Part shown: positions 1 to 5,329 of the stretch, in pieces
How the letters are laid out: each line of letters opens with the position of its first letter
How positions within the stretch are numbered: position 1 is the first letter of the stretch
Assembly: GCA_018882825.1 (NCBI GenBank)
Contig: VERC01000177.1
Span: 1 to 5,329 of the forward strand
Origin: Acidimicrobiia bacterium
Lineage (GTDB): Bacteria; Actinomycetota; Acidimicrobiia; Acidimicrobiales; Acidimicrobilacustridaceae
DNA: 5,329 nt
Direction: 5' to 3'
Notes under the pieces: model-generated
What the model was told of the DNA's origin: nothing
The model's database searches: none
What the model saw: only the letters and a program-made list of their open reading frames with translations
Translations under genes and position numbers: made by a program

Positions 1-1325
1 CGTTGGGGGCGCGCCAGTACGCCATGGACGTCGCCGCCTACGTTCCCCACGCGCCGTTGCGCGTCTACGTGATGGGCGACCGGGGCGCACTCGACGTCGA
101 GCCGACGAGCGAGGAGATCGACGAGATGGCGGCGCACGTGCGGGCCTCGATCGCCGCCGGTGCGATCGGTGTCTCGACCTCGCGTTCGCTCAACCACCGC
201 ACGCTCGACGGTGAACTCGTTCCCGGCACCTTCGCCGACTCCGACGAGCTCGTCGGATTGGCCCGGGCGATGATGGAGGCCGGCGGTGGTCTCTTCGAGG
301 CGGTGCCCTCCGGTGAGACCGGCGTGGACCGCGACCTCGTCATCGGTGAGATCGAACTGCTCGGCGAGGTGTCGCGACGCACCGGGGCGCCGGTGAGCTT
401 CCTGATGATCCAGGCCTCCGGGGCTCCCGAGTTGTGGCGCGAGCAACTGGCCGCCGTGCACGCCCAGAACGCCTCGGGCGCCCGACTGGTGCCCCAGGTG
501 GCGGGCCGACCGGGCGGGATGTTGATCGGTGTGGCCACCTACCACGGGCTCATGCGCCGGCCGACGTTCCGTCGCCTCGAGTCGACGCTCTCCTACGAGG
601 AGTTGCTCGTCGAACTGCGTCGGCCCGAGGTGAAGGCGGCGATCCTGGCCGAGGGTGACCTTCCCGCCGATCCGGGCCGTCAGTACGAGTCGATCGCCGA
701 GAGCACCGGGTTCATGTTCGAGATGCTGTTCGTGCTCGGTGATCCTCCCGACTACGAACCGACCCGGGACCGGTCCATCGCCGGGATCGCCGAGGCGACC
801 GGGCGTGACCCGTGGGAGGTGCTGTACGACGCCATCGCCGACGGTGACCTCCTGCTCGGAGCATTCACCAATTATGCGGCGCAGTCGGGGGACCACCTGC
901 GCGAGATGCTCGCCGATCCCGAGACGGTGCTCGGCCTGTCCGACGGTGGCGCCCACGTGCGCTTCATCTGTGACGCCTCGCTTCCGACCTACCTGCTGAC
1001 GCACTGGACCCGTGACCGGACCCGCGGTGAACGACTGCCCATCGAATCGGTCGTGCACAAGCAGACGGCGGCCACCGCCGAGATCGTCGGTCTGCGCGAC
1101 CGAGGTCGGATCGAGGTGGGCAAGCGTGCCGATCTGAACGTCATCGATCTCGACGCGCTGACGCTCCATCCTCCCCGTCCGGTCGACGACCTCCCGGCCG
1201 GCGGACGCCGGATCCTCCAGCCGGCCACCGGGTACGCGGCCACCATCGTCAACGGTGTCATCACCCGCCGCCACGACACCGACACCGGCGCCCGACCCGG
1301 TCGTCTCGTGCGCGCCGCCCACTGA
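1..1325 (+). CDS. N-acyl-D-amino-acid deacylase family amidohydrolase (D-aminoacylase-like), 5' truncated by window edge
   Basis: C-terminal 440 residues of an amidohydrolase-superfamily enzyme of the D-aminoacylase / N-acyl-D-Asp/Glu deacylase type, which hydrolyses amide bonds of N-acylated D-amino acids or related compounds in the cytoplasm. The reading frame is open at the left edge; the TTG at base 3 is probably an internal Leu codon. Relatives run to about 550 residues, so I estimate 100-170 N-terminal residues, including the HxH metal motif, lie outside. Visible family signatures (residues counted from base 3): VPHAPLRVYVMG (14-25), GAIGVSTSR then HR and VPGTFA (53-78), and SDGGAH (313-318). 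Asp314 in the last fits the catalytic Asp of D-aminoacylase (Asp366 in the Alcaligenes enzyme). The C-terminal GRIEVGKRADLNVID (368-382) is the usual return to the small beta-sandwich domain, followed by a VNGVI strand. Oddity: the strand that normally carries an SHxK-type metal His reads PVSFLMIQ (130-137), with no His. Family assignment is firm; substrate is unknown. The SDR starts one base downstream. Confidence 0.88.
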   Translation, partial: LGARQYAMDVAAYVPHAPLRVYVMGDRGALDVEPTSEEIDEMAAHVRASIAAGAIGVSTSRSLNHRTLDGELVPGTFADSDELVGLARAMMEAGGGLFEAVPSGETGVDRDLVIGEIELLGEVSRRTGAPVSFLMIQASGAPELWREQLAAVHAQNASGARLVPQVAGRPGGMLIGVATYHGLMRRPTFRRLESTLSYEELLVELRRPEVKAAILAEGDLPADPGRQYESIAESTGFMFEMLFVLGDPPDYEPTRDRSIAGIAEATGRDPWEVLYDAIADGDLLLGAFTNYAAQSGDHLREMLADPETVLGLSDGGAHVRFICDASLPTYLLTHWTRDRTRGERLPIESVVHKQTAATAEIVGLRDRGRIEVGKRADLNVIDLDALTLHPPRPVDDLPAGGRRILQPATGYAATIVNGVITRRHDTDTGARPGRLVRAAH

Positions 1326-1329
1326 GATG
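1323..1329 (+). promoter_or_regulatory. Stop-start junction TGAGATG, probable translational coupling
   Basis: The amidohydrolase TGA (1323-1325) is followed after one base by the SDR ATG (1327-1329). The 20 bases before the ATG contain no purine-rich Shine-Dalgarno sequence. Inference: ribosomes finishing the upstream gene re-initiate on the SDR, so the two proteins would be made from one mRNA. Confidence 0.55.
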
Positions 1330-2130
1330 GATCTCGGCCTGAACGACCGCGTCGCCCTCGTCACCGGGTCGTGGCGGGGCACCGGGGCCGGCATCGCCCG
1401 AGCGCTGGCGGCCGAGGGAGCGGTGGTGCTGGTGCACTCCCTCGAGTCCGACGGCGCCGATGAGGTGGCGACGTCGATCGTCGCCGCCGGTGGTCGGGCC
1501 CATGCCGTCGCCGGGGACATCCGTACCGATGAGGGGACGGCCGAACTGGTGGCATCGGTGCGCGCCGTCGCCGAACGCATCGACATCATCGTGAACAACT
1601 ACGGCGTGGCCGACGGCACGACCTGGCCGGAGTCGACCGCACGCTCGTGGCACACGAGCTACGACACCAACGTGGTGAGTGCTGTGCGGGTCACCGACGC
1701 CTTCCTCGATGACCTGCGACGCGGCGGTTGGGGTCGCATCGTGTTCGTGTCGACGGTGGGCGCAACCCGACCGGGTGACCGGCTGCCCGAGTACTACGCG
1801 GCGAAGGGCGCGCTGCCGTCGGTCACCGTCAGTCTGGCCAAGCACCTCGCCGGTACCGGCATCACCGTCAACTGCGTCAGTCCCGGACTCATCGCCACGG
1901 CGGAGATGGTCGAGCGCTTCACCGAACAGGCGCGCCGTCGCGGACTCGCCACCGACTGGCCGACGGTGGAACGGATGATCCTCGACACGGCCATGCCCAA
2001 CCCGTCGGGTCGGGTGGCGTTCCCGGACGACATCGGCCGGTTCGTGGCGTTCGTGTGCAGCGAACCGGCGTGGCACCTCGACGGCGCGCACCTGCGCATC
2101 GACGGCGGCGCCGCCGATGCCGTCACCTGA
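1327..2130 (+). CDS. Classical SDR-family NAD(P)-dependent oxidoreductase
   Basis: Complete 267-residue short-chain dehydrogenase/reductase, of normal length for the classical family (about 250 residues). It is a predicted cytosolic Rossmann-fold enzyme interconverting an alcohol and a ketone. Visible motifs in order: glycine-rich cofactor loop TGSWRGTG (13-20), GDI (63-65) contacting adenine, NNYG (90-93, usually NNAG), Asn115 in DTN, catalytic Ser142 in FVSTVGA, Tyr156 and Lys160 in YYAAK, SPG (185-187), and the C-terminal strand LRIDGG (256-261). The full Asn-Ser-Tyr-Lys tetrad is present. The end of the second strand reads LVHS with no acidic residue, and Arg17 sits in the glycine loop; together these lean towards NADP(H), by inference. 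The start at ATG 1327 puts the first strand (VALVTG) at residue 9, as is typical. An in-frame extension to 1255 would overlap the upstream gene by 71 bp and adds a Pro/Ala-rich non-family segment. Substrate is not readable; FabG-like reductase or a catabolic dehydrogenase are both possible. Confidence 0.92.
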   Translation: MDLGLNDRVALVTGSWRGTGAGIARALAAEGAVVLVHSLESDGADEVATSIVAAGGRAHAVAGDIRTDEGTAELVASVRAVAERIDIIVNNYGVADGTTWPESTARSWHTSYDTNVVSAVRVTDAFLDDLRRGGWGRIVFVSTVGATRPGDRLPEYYAAKGALPSVTVSLAKHLAGTGITVNCVSPGLIATAEMVERFTEQARRRGLATDWPTVERMILDTAMPNPSGRVAFPDDIGRFVAFVCSEPAWHLDGAHLRIDGGAADAVT

Positions 2131-2133
2131 ACG

Positions 2134-3768
2134 TCAGATGTCGCGGGCCGGTCGCGAACCGGCGTGAATTCCGGCTCGGTATCCGAACACGGTGCCGTTG
2201 CCGATGGTGCCGCCGCCGCTGGGGTAGGCCCAGCCGAACACGTTGGCGGCCGTGTTGCCGGCGGCGTACAGACCGTCGACGACCCCGCCGCCCTGACGCT
2301 TCACCTGGGCGTCGGCGGTGATGGCCGGACCACCGTTCGTTCCGAGCATGCCGGGCCAGATCCTCACGGCGTAGTAGGGCGCCTCGTCGAGGGGCTTCAC
2401 CGAGCCCGGTCCCATGAGGCCGAGGCGGTGCCGTTCGAACAACGGGTCCACCCTGTCGGCGGCGTTGGCGTTGAACTCGTCGAAGGTGGCGCGTAGCGCA
2501 GCGGGATCGACGTCGATCAGGGCGGCCAGATCCTCGACGGTGTCGGCCTTGATCACCCAGTCGGGATCGGGCTGACCCGGGAACATGGAGAGCACCCGCG
2601 TGCCCTGACGCACCTTGCTGTCGAAGATCTGCCAACAGGGTCCGGCGTTGGGGAAGCGTTGTTGATCGGCGTCGAACACGCCGAACGCCTTGGGGAAATC
2701 GTTGTAGGGGAGCGCCTCGTTGGCGAAGCGTCGACCGTCCTGGTTGACGATGAACGACGAGGGCTCGCCCCGTCCCCATTCGAACTGCGGGACCATCTCC
2801 CCGTCGCGGGTGATCTCGGGGTCGAACATCACCGGCGTTCCCCAGTACGAGGTGGTGTTGCCCAGTTGTGCACCCGCACGCGCCGCCATGCGCAGACCGT
2901 CGCCGGTGTTGCCGCCGGGGCTGAGTGGCTTCACGTCGTAGCCGATGTGGGTCATGACCATCTCGCGGTTCCACTCGAAACCGCCGCAGGCGAGGATCAC
3001 GCCCTTGCGGGCGCCGATGCGTTCGACTGTGCCGTCGTGGTCGACGACCACACCGATCACGCCGGCTCCTTCGTCGTCCATCACCAGTTCGCGGGCCGGT
3101 GACGACAGCCAGATGTCGACGTTGCGATCGAGCAGTCCCTCGAGGAGTGCGGCGATGAGGGCGGCGCCCTTCGGGCGCACGTCGGCCGCCTCGCGCCGGG
3201 CCAGTTCGGCCTCGAGTTCGGGTGTGCGGGGCATGAAGTCCTCGGTCAGCGTGGTGGCGGCGCCGAGTGACATGAGCGTCCCGCGCTTGACGATGCGGTC
3301 GGCCCAGTCGGGCAGACGCTCGCCCACCGGATACGGATCGGCCTCCAGTGTCCGGCCCGGACGCGGCACATGCCCCTCCCATCCCCAAGGTGTGTAGTAG
3401 TCGGGGAGCGGCTGGATGTGGAACGAGCACGGCGTGTTCTCGGTCAGGTACTTGGCCACCTCGGGAGCGGTGTCGACGAACACCTCCAGCAACGAGGGAT
3501 CGGGGGCCCGCCCGGCCACGCAGCGCTCGATGTAGGTGAGCGCGGCCTCCTTCGAGTCGGGGATACCGGCCTCGGCCATCACGTGATTGTTGGGCAACCA
3601 GATGCCACCGCCGGACACCGCGGTGGTACCCCCGAGCATCGAATCCTTCTCGGTGACGAGCACCTCGGCGCCCTCGTCGGACGCCATGGTGGCGGCCACC
3701 AGCGCCGCGCCACCGGAACCGACGACCACCACGTCGACGACCTTGTCCCAGCCACTAACTGCTGTCAT
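2134..3768 (-). CDS. FAD-dependent 3-ketosteroid-dehydrogenase-like oxidoreductase (KstD / fumarate reductase flavoprotein family)
   Basis: Complete 544-residue flavoprotein; 3-ketosteroid Delta1-dehydrogenases are about 510-570 residues. Members remove hydrogens next to a ring ketone, passing electrons to FAD and then to a quinone or other acceptor. The N-terminal dinucleotide fold reads VVVVGSGGAALVAA (13-26) with Glu40 ending the second strand to hold the FAD ribose, then GGTTAVSGGGIWLPNN (46-61), a strong KstD-type signature. Next come PDYYTP (122-127) with GRTLEADPY, a TGDG loop (288-291), GRRFANE (345-351) followed by Pro-Tyr355, and the C-terminal LGTNGG, GLYAAGN and YPSGGGTIG (515-523) FAD-domain return. 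By comparison with Rhodococcus KstD1 (Tyr119, Tyr318, Tyr487, Gly491) the candidate counterparts are Tyr124 or Tyr125, Tyr355, Tyr515 and Gly519, all present. No signal peptide or membrane helix. Start ATG at 3768 is supported by GGAGGGG six bases upstream. A Delta4-(5alpha)-dehydrogenase or another cyclic-ketone substrate is possible. The stop is 3 bp from the convergent SDR stop. Confidence 0.88.
   Translation of the reverse strand: MTAVSGWDKVVDVVVVGSGGAALVAATMASDEGAEVLVTEKDSMLGGTTAVSGGGIWLPNNHVMAEAGIPDSKEAALTYIERCVAGRAPDPSLLEVFVDTAPEVAKYLTENTPCSFHIQPLPDYYTPWGWEGHVPRPGRTLEADPYPVGERLPDWADRIVKRGTLMSLGAATTLTEDFMPRTPELEAELARREAADVRPKGAALIAALLEGLLDRNVDIWLSSPARELVMDDEGAGVIGVVVDHDGTVERIGARKGVILACGGFEWNREMVMTHIGYDVKPLSPGGNTGDGLRMAARAGAQLGNTTSYWGTPVMFDPEITRDGEMVPQFEWGRGEPSSFIVNQDGRRFANEALPYNDFPKAFGVFDADQQRFPNAGPCWQIFDSKVRQGTRVLSMFPGQPDPDWVIKADTVEDLAALIDVDPAALRATFDEFNANAADRVDPLFERHRLGLMGPGSVKPLDEAPYYAVRIWPGMLGTNGGPAITADAQVKRQGGGVVDGLYAAGNTAANVFGWAYPSGGGTIGNGTVFGYRAGIHAGSRPARDI
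2147..2163. other. Small hairpin near the convergent gene ends (possible weak transcription pause/termination element)
   Basis: GCCGGT - CGCGA - ACCGGC forms a perfect 6-bp GC-rich stem with a 5-base loop. It begins 17 bp after the SDR stop and lies inside the last codons of the flavoprotein gene. No U-tract follows on either strand, so it is not a canonical intrinsic terminator. In a GC-rich genome such a stem can arise by chance from coding sequence. Confidence 0.25.
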
Positions 3769-3774
3769 GTGAGT

Positions 3775-3781
3775 CCCCTCC
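3775..3781 (-). promoter_or_regulatory. Ribosome binding site of the KstD-like gene
   Basis: Read on the minus strand, GGAGGGG ends six bases before the ATG at 3768, a near-ideal Shine-Dalgarno sequence. It fixes the start codon of the flavoprotein. Confidence 0.8.
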
Positions 3782-3796
3782 GCTCGCAGGAGATCG

Positions 3797-3802
3797 AGTG
3801 TA
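3797..3802 (-). promoter_or_regulatory. Candidate -10 hexamer for the KstD-like gene
   Basis: The minus strand reads TACACT, matching the actinobacterial TANNNT -10 pattern. It lies in the 57-bp gap between the HlyIII stop and the flavoprotein start, and would give a leader of about 20 bases containing the RBS. I see no good -35 at 16-18 bp: the nearest TGAC-containing match is about 21 bp upstream and overlaps the HlyIII stop. If inactive, the flavoprotein would be transcribed from the HlyIII promoter. Confidence 0.3.
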
Positions 3803-3825
3803 GGGGTCGGCGCGAGGCGGGGTCG

Positions 3826-4554
3826 TCAGCGACGGCGGCGGGTGAGTCGCCAGATGGCGGCGAAGTGCGACGCCACTCCGATCACGACGGCGGCGTGGAA
3901 GATCTCGTGGAAACCGAATCGGGTCGGCCACGGATCGGGGCGCTGCGCGGCGAACACCGCAGCCCCTCCGAGCATCGCGGCGCCGCCGACGGCGAGCCCC
4001 ACCAGAGGCCCCGGTCCGTCCTCACGCACGACGGCCGGAGCGAGGGCCACCCCCGCCACCCCCAGCACCGGGTAGAACCACGAACCGGCGCGATGCTCGC
4101 CGTCGAGCAGCGCGACCTTGGCCCCGATGGCGGCGAAGGCCGTGCCCCACACCGCGCCCAGTGCCACCCGGGCCTGTCGGGGCGACAGGACGGCGACCGC
4201 CACCGGCGTCCACGTGCCGGCGATCATCACGTAGATCATCGAGTGATCGACCCGGCGGAGTATGGAGGCCACGCGCCGACTGCGGGAAAGGCGGTGGTAG
4301 GCCCCGGAGGCGGCGAACATGGCACACAGGCCGAAGCCGTACACGGCGGTGGCGGCACGCACGCGTCCCGGTCGGGCATTGAGGATGACGGCGACCGCGG
4401 CGGGCGGGGCGAGGAAGGCGGAGAGCGCGTGCAGTCGGCCCCGTTGGCTCGGTCGGGCGTCCCAACTCACCCGCCAGATGAGGTCGTCGATCGAGGTGAA
4501 GGGACGCTCGACGAAGTCGACGATCGGTGTCGCTGCCGCCTCTTCCCCGTCCAT
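3826..4554 (-). CDS. Haemolysin III / PAQR-family seven-helix membrane protein
   Basis: Complete 242-residue integral membrane protein; bacterial HlyIII (YqfA/TrhA-like) proteins are about 210-240 residues. The family belongs to the CREST superfamily of putative metal-dependent membrane hydrolases that includes adiponectin receptors; despite the name, true haemolytic activity is doubtful for most members. About seven hydrophobic segments are visible, near residues 42-60, 66-87, 103-123, 130-150, 157-177, 183-203 and 216-236. Signatures: Ser83-x3-His87 in SGAYH, Asp103-His104 in RRVDHSMIYVMIAGTWTP, and the His216-x3-His220 pair in FHEIFH of the last helix. His87, His216 and His220 match the AdipoR1 zinc ligands His191, His337 and His341, and Asp103 lies at the spacing of its Asp208. 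The start at 4554 gives family length. The frame stays open for 138 more codons, but that extension is Arg/Pro/Ala-rich and runs antisense through the lipoprotein gene. No good Shine-Dalgarno precedes the start. The C-terminus ends in a basic TRRRR tail, expected on the cytoplasmic side if the positive-inside rule holds. Confidence 0.87.
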   Translation of the reverse strand: MDGEEAAATPIVDFVERPFTSIDDLIWRVSWDARPSQRGRLHALSAFLAPPAAVAVILNARPGRVRAATAVYGFGLCAMFAASGAYHRLSRSRRVASILRRVDHSMIYVMIAGTWTPVAVAVLSPRQARVALGAVWGTAFAAIGAKVALLDGEHRAGSWFYPVLGVAGVALAPAVVREDGPGPLVGLAVGGAAMLGGAAVFAAQRPDPWPTRFGFHEIFHAAVVIGVASHFAAIWRLTRRRR

Positions 4555-4560
4555 CCCCGC

Positions 4561-4566
4561 ACGGTA
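4561..4566 (-). promoter_or_regulatory. Candidate -10 for the HlyIII-like gene, implying a leaderless transcript
   Basis: The minus strand reads TACCGT (TANNNT pattern) and ends six bases before the ATG at 4554. A start site at the usual distance would fall on the A of the ATG, which would explain the lack of a clear Shine-Dalgarno sequence. No recognisable -35 hexamer is seen, so this is a weak call. Confidence 0.3.
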
Positions 4567-4571
4567 TCGCT

Positions 4572-4589
4572 CGCTCCGGAGCGCTCCGG
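4572..4589. repeat. Overlapping palindromes with 10-bp phased direct repeat (candidate operator)
   Basis: The 18-bp sequence CGCTCCGGAGCGCTCCGG contains two overlapping perfect palindromes, 4572-4583 (12 bp) and 4576-4589 (14 bp). It can equally be read as a direct repeat of CGCTCCGG spaced exactly 10 bp, one helical turn. It is non-coding, between divergent genes, and covers about -18 to -35 of the candidate HlyIII promoter. Regulator identity is unknown. Confidence 0.45.
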
Positions 4590-4598
4590 CGACACGGT

Positions 4599-4621
4599 GG
4601 TGCACTACGGTCCGATGCACC
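4599..4621. promoter_or_regulatory. Inverted repeat GGTGCA-N11-TGCACC upstream of the lipoprotein gene (candidate operator)
   Basis: A perfect 6-bp inverted repeat with an 11-bp spacer lies 24 bp before the lipoprotein ATG. The geometry suits a dimeric helix-turn-helix protein; inside it is a T-N11-A arrangement like LysR-type boxes. It encloses TACGGT (4606-4611), a possible -10 for the lipoprotein gene, so a bound protein could control initiation. The regulator gene is not in the window. Confidence 0.4.
4606..4611 (+). promoter_or_regulatory. Candidate -10 hexamer for the substrate-binding lipoprotein gene
   Basis: TACGGT fits TANNNT and would place the start site near 4618, giving a leader of about 28 bases that includes the RBS. 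The -35 position (around 4583-4588) does not resemble TTGAC and falls in the palindromic element. Weak, sequence-only call. Confidence 0.25.
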
Positions 4622-4635
4622 GATCGAGGGAGTGC

Positions 4636-4640
4636 GGAGG
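4636..4640 (+). promoter_or_regulatory. Ribosome binding site of the lipoprotein gene
   Basis: GGAGG lies five bases before the ATG at 4646. It favours this start over the in-frame ATG eight codons later (4670). Confidence 0.75.
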
Positions 4641-4645
4641 AACCG

Positions 4646-5329
4646 ATGCGCTTGTCACAGGCCACACCGATGGTGGAGATCCCGGAGTCACGGACGGGCC
4701 GGAGGCGGCGCGTCATCGTGGCGATCGTGGCCGTCGCGGCAGTCATGGCGGCCCTGGCCGCTGGATGCTCGTCGGGGGGATCGTCGAAGTCATCGACGAT
4801 CCGCATCGGTCTGGAGGGCCCGCTGTCGGGATCCCAGTCCGACACCGGAACCGCCATGTTGCGCGGCGCACAGATGGCGGCCGAGGAACTCAATGCCAAG
4901 GGCGGCATCGGCGGCCGCAAGGTGGAGATCGTCCCCATCGACGACAAGGCCGATCCCGAGGCCGGCACGGCGGCGGCGACCGCGGCGGTGGCCGCTGGTC
5001 TCGAAGGGGTCGTCGGCCCCTACAACTCCGGTGTCGGTCTCCGCACCCTGCCCATCTACATCGCTGCCGGGCTCGTGCCGCTGCGGTTCACCTCGGCCGA
5101 CACGACCGCCGGGCTCGGGTTCACGCTGCAGCCGATGACCTCGCAGATCGCGCCGGTGGCCACCGATGCCATCGTGAAGTGGGCCAAGGCGACGAGTGTG
5201 GCTCTCATCGTCGACTCGACCCAGACCTACAACAAGGACGCGGCGGCGGCCATGGCCAAGACCCTGCCGGCTGCCGGTGCACGCATCACCACCACGGTCG
5301 AGATCACGCCGGGCGGCACCACCTACGCC
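4646..5329 (+). CDS. Branched-chain amino acid-type ABC transporter substrate-binding lipoprotein (LivJ/LivK, Peripla_BP_6 type), 3' truncated by window edge
   Basis: First 228 codons of a solute-binding protein; relatives are about 380-430 residues, so roughly half is present. It is predicted to sit outside the membrane on a lipid anchor and deliver a ligand to a LivHMGF-type permease. A basic n-region ends in GRRRR (18-22), a hydrophobic stretch follows (23-38), then the lipobox LAAGC with Cys41 as the lipidated residue and a Ser/Gly linker (42-50). The periplasmic-binding fold begins at TIRIGLEGPLSG (51-62), with the family hallmarks RGAQMAAEELNAKGGIGGRKVEI (73-95, one substitution-free run), DDKADPE (99-105), VVGPYNSG (122-129) and PLRFTSADT (145-153). 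Ser128 and Thr149-Ser150 lie where LivJ-type proteins contact the ligand's alpha-amino and carboxyl groups. The 22-residue n-region is rather long, but the GGAGG at 4636-4640 supports this start. The family binds amino acids, amides, aromatic acids and other small solutes, so the ligand is open. Permease and ATPase genes would be expected downstream. Confidence 0.9.
   Translation, partial: MRLSQATPMVEIPESRTGRRRRVIVAIVAVAAVMAALAAGCSSGGSSKSSTIRIGLEGPLSGSQSDTGTAMLRGAQMAAEELNAKGGIGGRKVEIVPIDDKADPEAGTAAATAAVAAGLEGVVGPYNSGVGLRTLPIYIAAGLVPLRFTSADTTAGLGFTLQPMTSQIAPVATDAIVKWAKATSVALIVDSTQTYNKDAAAAMAKTLPAAGARITTTVEITPGGTTYA

Noticed and set aside
65..538. A 157-codon frame antisense to the amidohydrolase
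   Set aside because: It is Ser/Pro/Ala/Thr-rich shadow sequence without motifs or an RBS; the plus strand is a recognisable enzyme.
1196..1226. Inverted repeat GGCCGGC / GCCGGCC with a 17-base loop
   Set aside because: It lies inside amidohydrolase coding sequence and uses only G and C; such pairs are frequent at this base composition.
1261..2091. A 276-codon open frame antisense to the SDR
   Set aside because: It is Arg/His/Gly-rich low-complexity sequence with no family motif; the plus-strand SDR has a full set of catalytic residues.
2104..2115. Perfect 12-bp palindrome GGCGGCGCCGCC at the end of the SDR
   Set aside because: It arises from Gly-Gly-Ala-Ala codons of the conserved DGG tail and has no loop, so it is unlikely to act as a terminator.
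2123..3430. A 435-codon open frame on the minus strand, offset from the flavoprotein frame
   Set aside because: Its translation is dominated by Arg, Gly, His and Pro, with no recognisable domain, and it lies wholly within the well-supported flavoprotein. Long empty frames are expected in GC-rich coding DNA.
4555..4968. N-terminal extension of the HlyIII-like protein by 138 residues
   Set aside because: The extension exceeds family length, has no family similarity, and runs antisense through the divergent promoter region and the signal-peptide and N-terminal part of the lipoprotein gene.
4527..5138. A 203-codon plus-strand frame overlapping the lipoprotein
   Set aside because: It is Arg/Ser/Pro-rich with no motif; the neighbouring frame from 4646 encodes a clear lipobox and periplasmic-binding fold with a good RBS.
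1..5329. A novel defence, mobile or RNA-based system
   Set aside because: I looked for reverse transcriptases, nucleases, toxin-antitoxin pairs, transposases, tRNA-like folds and regularly spaced repeats. All substantial coding sequence is explained by known metabolic and transport families.

Overview
The window is GC-rich throughout, with codon third positions dominated by G and C. It carries gene families common in soil and aquatic Actinomycetota: a large D-aminoacylase-type amidohydrolase, a classical short-chain dehydrogenase, a ketosteroid-dehydrogenase-like flavoprotein, a haemolysin-III/PAQR membrane protein and a Liv-type substrate-binding lipoprotein. This suggests a high-GC actinobacterium, possibly an Acidimicrobiia or Mycobacteriales relative. 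That assignment is inference from gene content and composition; no rRNA or other marker gene is present.

Layout: (1) Bases 1-2130, plus strand: the C-terminal part of an N-acyl-D-amino-acid deacylase-family amidohydrolase, then a complete 267-residue SDR oxidoreductase starting one base after the amidohydrolase stop (TGAGATG). These two look like one translationally coupled transcript. (2) Bases 2134-3768, minus strand: a complete 544-residue FAD enzyme that retains the residues expected of 3-ketosteroid dehydrogenases. Its stop lies only 3 bp from the SDR stop, so the two transcripts converge tail to tail. (3) Bases 3826-4554, minus strand: a 242-residue seven-helix HlyIII/PAQR-type protein. 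It lies 57 bp upstream of the flavoprotein and could be co-transcribed with it, though a candidate separate promoter lies in the gap. (4) Bases 4555-4645: a 91-bp divergent promoter region with two distinct inverted repeats. (5) Bases 4646-5329, plus strand: the first 228 codons of a branched-chain-amino-acid-type ABC transporter substrate-binding lipoprotein, open at the right edge.

Taken together this looks like an accessory catabolic neighbourhood: solute capture by the lipoprotein, and hydrolytic and redox steps by the amidohydrolase, SDR and flavoprotein. The sequence does not prove a shared pathway or a steroid substrate. I see no RNA gene, mobile element, CRISPR array or clearly novel system. 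The most informative points are the intact KstD-like active site, the missing canonical metal-binding histidine region in the amidohydrolase, and the structured divergent promoter.
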